DNA from: Shewanella benthica
GTDB taxonomy: Bacteria; Pseudomonadota; Gammaproteobacteria; Enterobacterales; Shewanellaceae
DNA length: 34,881 nucleotides
Assembly (NCBI GenBank): GCA_023284085.1
Contig: JAKVHY010000049.1
Coordinates: 1-34,881, forward strand
Reading direction: 5' to 3'
The notes below the pieces were generated by a model. The model saw nothing but the letters and a program-made list of their open reading frames with translations. It did no database searches and was not told the DNA's origin. This document shows, piece after piece, positions 31,536 to 34,881 of this stretch (the stretch's first letter is position 1; the number at the start of each line of letters is the position of its first letter). The translations under genes were made by a program, and so were the position numbers.

Positions 31536-32309
31536 TTAGACCCATGCATCCCAAGCTAACTTTGCCGCGATCAACAATACCAGAGTGATAAATGCGGGTC
31601 TGATAAACTGGACGCCGAATTTTATCGCCGTTTTTGCGCCGATAAAGGAACCTAGCATCATACATAGACCCATTGAAAGACCGATAAGGACATTCACTTG
31701 TCCAAGTGTGAGAAAGATCACTAAAGAGGTGAGATTACTGGTGAATGTCATTGCCCTGGCTAAGCCACAGCTGTGAAGAAGAGGCAGCTTATGGTAAGTG
31801 GTACCGGTTATGGTCCAGAATGCACCGGTACCCGGTCCGGCGAAGCCATCATAGAATCCCAGTGGAAAGCCTTGGAGCCATTGCTTCATTTTAGACGCTG
31901 GTTGCTTAAGTGGTGTGAATGTATTGCAGCCCATGGCATTGGGCTTGAGTAGCGTGTAAATAGCAATAATGATGATCATCAGAGGTAGCAGTTTTTCCAA
32001 CCAACGACTATCGATAAGAGAGACGACGAAGGTGCCAGCTACCGCGCCGAAAAAAGTGGCTATAAAGGTGTAGTACCACAAGTACGGCGTGAATAGGTTT
32101 TGTTTATAATAGGTATACGCAGCCGTAGATGACCCAAAGCAAGCGGCTAACTTATTGGTGCCCAGTGCCGTATGAGGATTAATACCCAATGTGAGAAGGG
32201 CTGGAATAGAGAGTAAGCCTCCACCTCCCGCGATGGCGTCGATAAAACCTGCGAGTAAACCGATCCCGGCTAGAATGGCCCAAGTGCTGGGTTCAAACAG
32301 TAAATCCAA
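31536..32309 (-). CDS. TSUP-family membrane transporter (YfcA-like)
   Basis: 257 residues with about eight hydrophobic helices. The TSUP signature GFIDAIAGGGGLLSIPAL lies near the N-terminus, TALGTNKLAACFGS follows, and the second-half repeat is GFYDGFAGPGTGAFW. The family (formerly DUF81, TauE/SafE) exports or imports sulfur-containing anions; YfcA substrate is not established. It lies 9 nt after dinG and 2 nt before priC, so it is co-transcribed. Confidence 0.9.
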   Translation of the reverse strand: MDLLFEPSTWAILAGIGLLAGFIDAIAGGGGLLSIPALLTLGINPHTALGTNKLAACFGSSTAAYTYYKQNLFTPYLWYYTFIATFFGAVAGTFVVSLIDSRWLEKLLPLMIIIIAIYTLLKPNAMGCNTFTPLKQPASKMKQWLQGFPLGFYDGFAGPGTGAFWTITGTTYHKLPLLHSCGLARAMTFTSNLTSLVIFLTLGQVNVLIGLSMGLCMMLGSFIGAKTAIKFGVQFIRPAFITLVLLIAAKLAWDAWV

Positions 32310-32318
32310 AAAAAAATC

Positions 32319-34391
32319 CTACTCAATTACGCGTCTGAAAGGGGGGAGTGCATCGAGCAGTGATTTTCCATACCGTTTAGTGACTAAACGTCGATCTAAA
32401 ATCGTGATGCGTCCATAGTCTTGCTCGTTGCGTAGTAATCTACCACAACTCTGTATCAATTTGCGCGAAGCATCGGGGATCGTCAGCTGCATGAAGGGAT
32501 TTCCACCCTTTATCTTGATATATTCCGCATGAGCCTGCTCGACGGGAGAGGTAGGCACCGCAAAAGGCAGTTTTGTGATGATCAAGTTAGTCAGGTAATC
32601 GCCCGGTAGATCTAAGCCTTCAGAGAAGCTACCCGTGCCGAATATGATGCTAGGTTCATCGTTATCGCAGCGTTTCTTATGGGCCGATAAAATTTCTTGT
32701 CTGGAAATAGTGCCTTGGATCAGTAAGCCAGTTTTTATCTTACTCTCGACCATATCGACGACCTTCTCCATCTGCCAATAAGAGGCGAATAACACTAAGG
32801 TGGCCATTTCACCCTCTATGAGGGCTAAGATCTGCAGGGCGAGTTCTTCGGTGAATTTTTCATCCGTGGGCTCATAATTCATTTTGGGCAGAAACAAGGT
32901 CGCATTCTGTTCAAAGTCGAAGGGCGAGTCCATGGCCAGAAAGCGGCTACCGTCGTTGAGTGATAGGCCAACTTGATGGGTGAAATGATTAAAATTATTT
33001 AAGGCTCGTAATGTCGCGCTGCAAAGCACCACCCCGGCGGCCTTGTCCCAAAGTAGCTTCTCTAACATGAAGCCGACTTCTATGGGGGACGCACTGAACA
33101 GGTAATCGGTCTGTTTACCGGTTAATATTTCAATCCAACGTGCCATAGGAGCACCTTTGGGGTGATCTTCCTTCGCCATCATCTTCCACAGTTTCTGGAG
33201 GTTTTCCAGCTTCTGTAACATGAAGCCCGTTTCTGTGAGCAGCTGTTCGGCCTGATGTTTTGGAATATCGCCATCTTTTATGGCTTCACTGAGCAAGGCT
33301 AACATCTTATTGAACTGCTTGAGGGCCGTAGTCGATACCGTGGCTAAGTTCTCAGCCTGGATAAGCAGCGCCTCGGGTAATTTGCCATGCTCGAAGCGTA
33401 AACGATTCTCAGGATTGTCGAACCTGTGTGTTTGGCTATCACAAAAATGAGCTATCTGGGTGAGTTGACCGGTAAGATCGCTAATATGGTCCTGCATCGC
33501 CTGCGCCGGGCCTATGATGTGATTACTCTTTATTTGGTTTTGTAATTTGCTACAGGTCTTCTCTATTTTTTCTAGCCAGTCGACTGCGCCCCTGAGTGTG
33601 GTTTGTGCGCTGGAGAAGTCTCTGGCAACCATAGGCAGATGGTGGGCTTCATCTATGATGTAATATACATCTTCAGGATCGGGCAGAATGACTCCACCGC
33701 CTAATTCCAGATCGGCAAACAAGAGACTGTGGTTAGCGATCAACACATCCCAGCTATCGATATCTTCACGTGCTTTATGGAAAGGACAATTCCTGTGGCT
33801 GGCGAGTTGTCTGTGACAGCTGTGTTTATCACAAGCTATCTGCTGCCATAGGTGGTCGGGGAGCTGTTTGACTAAGGTGTCACGCTCGCCGTTCCATTTA
33901 CCTTCATGATACTGCTTCAATAATATCTGTAGCAGCTTGATCTGGCTGTTGTCGGGCTTGGTCTGCCACATCGCCATCTGAGTGCCGTTATCGGATCCGA
34001 TTAACATCTCTAATTTAGACAGACAGACATAGCGCTGTCTGCCTTTGACTAAACCAAAGGTAAAGTTCAGCTCAGATTGCTGTAAAAAGAAGGGCAGATC
34101 CTTGTGCAGCAGCTGCTCTTGCAGGGCAACGGTCGCAGTGGCGATACAGACTTTTTTCTTACTGGCCAGTGCTAACGGAATAGAGCCTAGTATATAGGCT
34201 AAGGATTTACCTATACCTGTGCCGGCTTCGATCACGATAATGCGCCTGTGTTTATCGTATTCACCGGCTAAGGTCTTAGATATTTCGGCGACTATGTAGT
34301 TTTGCTCACGCCTCGGACGAAAGTCAGGCAAGGAGTTTGCAATACCTCTATATATGGAGCGGATCTGTGTTTTTACGTCGGCCGATAGCAT
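32319..34391 (-). CDS. dinG: ATP-dependent DNA helicase DinG
   Basis: SOS-induced 5'-3' superfamily 2 iron-sulfur helicase (XPD-like) that resolves R-loops and replication-transcription conflicts. 690 residues from the ATG at 34391 (MLSADVKTQIRSIYRGIANS aligns with E. coli). Walker A is in EAGTGIGKS (55-63) and the DEAH box at 247-250. Candidate Fe-S ligands are Cys123, Cys187, Cys192 and Cys202. The late motif is CGRLLRNEQDYG, then RLVTKRYGKSLLDALP. An ATG 11 codons upstream lies inside the LexA box and is rejected. First gene of a four-gene operon. Confidence 0.94.
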   Translation of the reverse strand: MLSADVKTQIRSIYRGIANSLPDFRPRREQNYIVAEISKTLAGEYDKHRRIIVIEAGTGIGKSLAYILGSIPLALASKKKVCIATATVALQEQLLHKDLPFFLQQSELNFTFGLVKGRQRYVCLSKLEMLIGSDNGTQMAMWQTKPDNSQIKLLQILLKQYHEGKWNGERDTLVKQLPDHLWQQIACDKHSCHRQLASHRNCPFHKAREDIDSWDVLIANHSLLFADLELGGGVILPDPEDVYYIIDEAHHLPMVARDFSSAQTTLRGAVDWLEKIEKTCSKLQNQIKSNHIIGPAQAMQDHISDLTGQLTQIAHFCDSQTHRFDNPENRLRFEHGKLPEALLIQAENLATVSTTALKQFNKMLALLSEAIKDGDIPKHQAEQLLTETGFMLQKLENLQKLWKMMAKEDHPKGAPMARWIEILTGKQTDYLFSASPIEVGFMLEKLLWDKAAGVVLCSATLRALNNFNHFTHQVGLSLNDGSRFLAMDSPFDFEQNATLFLPKMNYEPTDEKFTEELALQILALIEGEMATLVLFASYWQMEKVVDMVESKIKTGLLIQGTISRQEILSAHKKRCDNDEPSIIFGTGSFSEGLDLPGDYLTNLIITKLPFAVPTSPVEQAHAEYIKIKGGNPFMQLTIPDASRKLIQSCGRLLRNEQDYGRITILDRRLVTKRYGKSLLDALPPFRRVIE

Positions 34392-34416
34392 AGGTATATA
34401 AGCAAGAGAAATAGAG

Positions 34417-34432
34417 CTGTACATAATAACAG
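34417..34432. promoter_or_regulatory. LexA box (SOS operator) between dinG and polB
   Basis: CTGTACATAATAACAG is a perfect CTG-N10-CAG with AT-rich core, fitting the gammaproteobacterial LexA consensus. It lies 26 bp before the dinG ATG and 91 bp before the polB ATG. Both genes are SOS-induced in E. coli, so a shared operator is likely. Confidence 0.8.
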
Positions 34433-34522
34433 TGATTGCATAGCCTTAACTACTCTAATTTTATATTATTGAGTTAAATGTGATGCCATTTTCATCGAGT
34501 CCTTGTTTTGGATAGACAAATC

Positions 34523-34881
34523 ATGCCAGTAAAGCCCTCTTCAGAGTCCTGTGGAACCTCATCAATTAAGGGGCGGATTCTTTCTCGCCATACGGTGCAG
34601 CATTCGGGTATGGCTTGGCTGCATTATTATATTAAAACCGCCGATGGCCCCGTATTAGTTACAGTGCCTCATGCTGAATATGTGTGTTTCTGTGCCACAT
34701 CTGATCTGCCCAGGCTGCAAGCATTGCCGCAGTCAGCAAAACTAAGAAAGGTGGATCTGCCGCTTAAAAACTTCAATAGCGACCCGGTCACGGCCATTTA
34801 TGCAAGCTCATCACAGCTATTCAGACATGTGATCAGAGGCGCTGTCGATCTCGGCATTCCTCTGTTTGAAACTGATATTCG
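34523..34881 (+). CDS. polB: DNA polymerase II (family B), 5' part
   Basis: The first 119 codons of a gene that runs off the window. GRILSRHTVQHSGMAWLHYY, then DGPVLVTVPHAEYVCF, LPLKNFNSDPVTAIYAS and GIPLFETDIR line up with the N-terminal domain of E. coli Pol II (ILTRHW..., GPLQVTL, LALKDFHRQPVYGLY, GVTVYEADVR). Pol II is a damage-inducible proofreading polymerase used in replication restart and some translesion synthesis. Exonuclease and polymerase motifs lie beyond the window. ATG at 34523 with a weak GGA upstream; divergent from dinG. Confidence 0.9.
   Translation, partial: MPVKPSSESCGTSSIKGRILSRHTVQHSGMAWLHYYIKTADGPVLVTVPHAEYVCFCATSDLPRLQALPQSAKLRKVDLPLKNFNSDPVTAIYASSSQLFRHVIRGAVDLGIPLFETDI

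Noticed and set aside
34392..34424. Upstream ATG for dinG at 34424
   Set aside because: It lies inside the LexA box, adds 11 residues not seen at the E. coli N-terminus, and has no ribosome site.

Overview
The window reads as a chromosomal segment of a gammaproteobacterium, most likely Shewanella. The basis is gene order and protein similarity recalled from memory, not a search. The order folD / tRNAs / tig-clpP-clpX-lon-hupB-ppiD / fabV / sapFDCBA-pspF / pspABC-ycjX-ycjF / mdeA, ending with dinG and polB, is the backbone I associate with that genus.

Layout. (1) 1-1923: folD on the minus strand, then a tRNA operon (Pro-TGG, Arg-TCT, His-GTG) with a strong sigma70 promoter and a terminator; two decayed tandem copies of the 3' half of tRNA-Pro lie inside it. 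(2) 1924-10655: the protein-quality-control block. It holds trigger factor, ClpP, ClpX, Lon, the nucleoid protein HU-beta and the periplasmic chaperone PpiD, most of them separated by intrinsic terminators. (3) 10656-12650: a stand-alone molbindin and the enoyl-ACP reductase FabV on the minus strand, with short tandem repeats in the gaps. (4) 12650-19167: the SapABCDF peptide-type ABC transporter and PspF on the minus strand. (5) 19168-23521: the divergent phage-shock block pspA-pspB-(small repeated ORF)-pspC-ycjX-ycjF, led by a sigma54 promoter. (6) 23522-26347: methionine gamma-lyase converging on a DASS sodium/dicarboxylate transporter whose key motifs fall on VcINDY numbering. (7) 26674-29564: a ComEA-like protein, an intact SRP RNA gene (ffs), and then an accessory region. 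Two tandem chimeric repeats there join an integrase N-terminus to a 5'-truncated ffs. AT-rich unknown genes follow, and then a fourth ffs remnant. I read this as the scar of one or more integrative elements that used the 3' part of ffs as attachment site. (8) 29620-34391: a ComFB-like protein, then a tight minus-strand operon dinG - TSUP transporter - priC - DUF2057. (9) 34417-34881: a LexA box in the divergent gap, then the 5' end of polB, which runs off the window.

How the genes work together. Tig, ClpXP, Lon, HU and PpiD cover folding and degradation in cytoplasm and periplasm. PspF/PspABC/YcjXF respond to inner-membrane stress, and PspF shares a strand and probably transcripts with the Sap transporter. 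DinG, PriC and PolB are DNA-damage and replication-restart functions placed around one LexA operator.

The least ordinary parts are the ffs/integrase chimeric repeats with their bounded island, the in-frame 72-bp duplication that creates a 47-codon ORF between pspB and pspC, the Walker A lysine-to-arginine change in SapD, and the decayed tRNA-Pro repeats.
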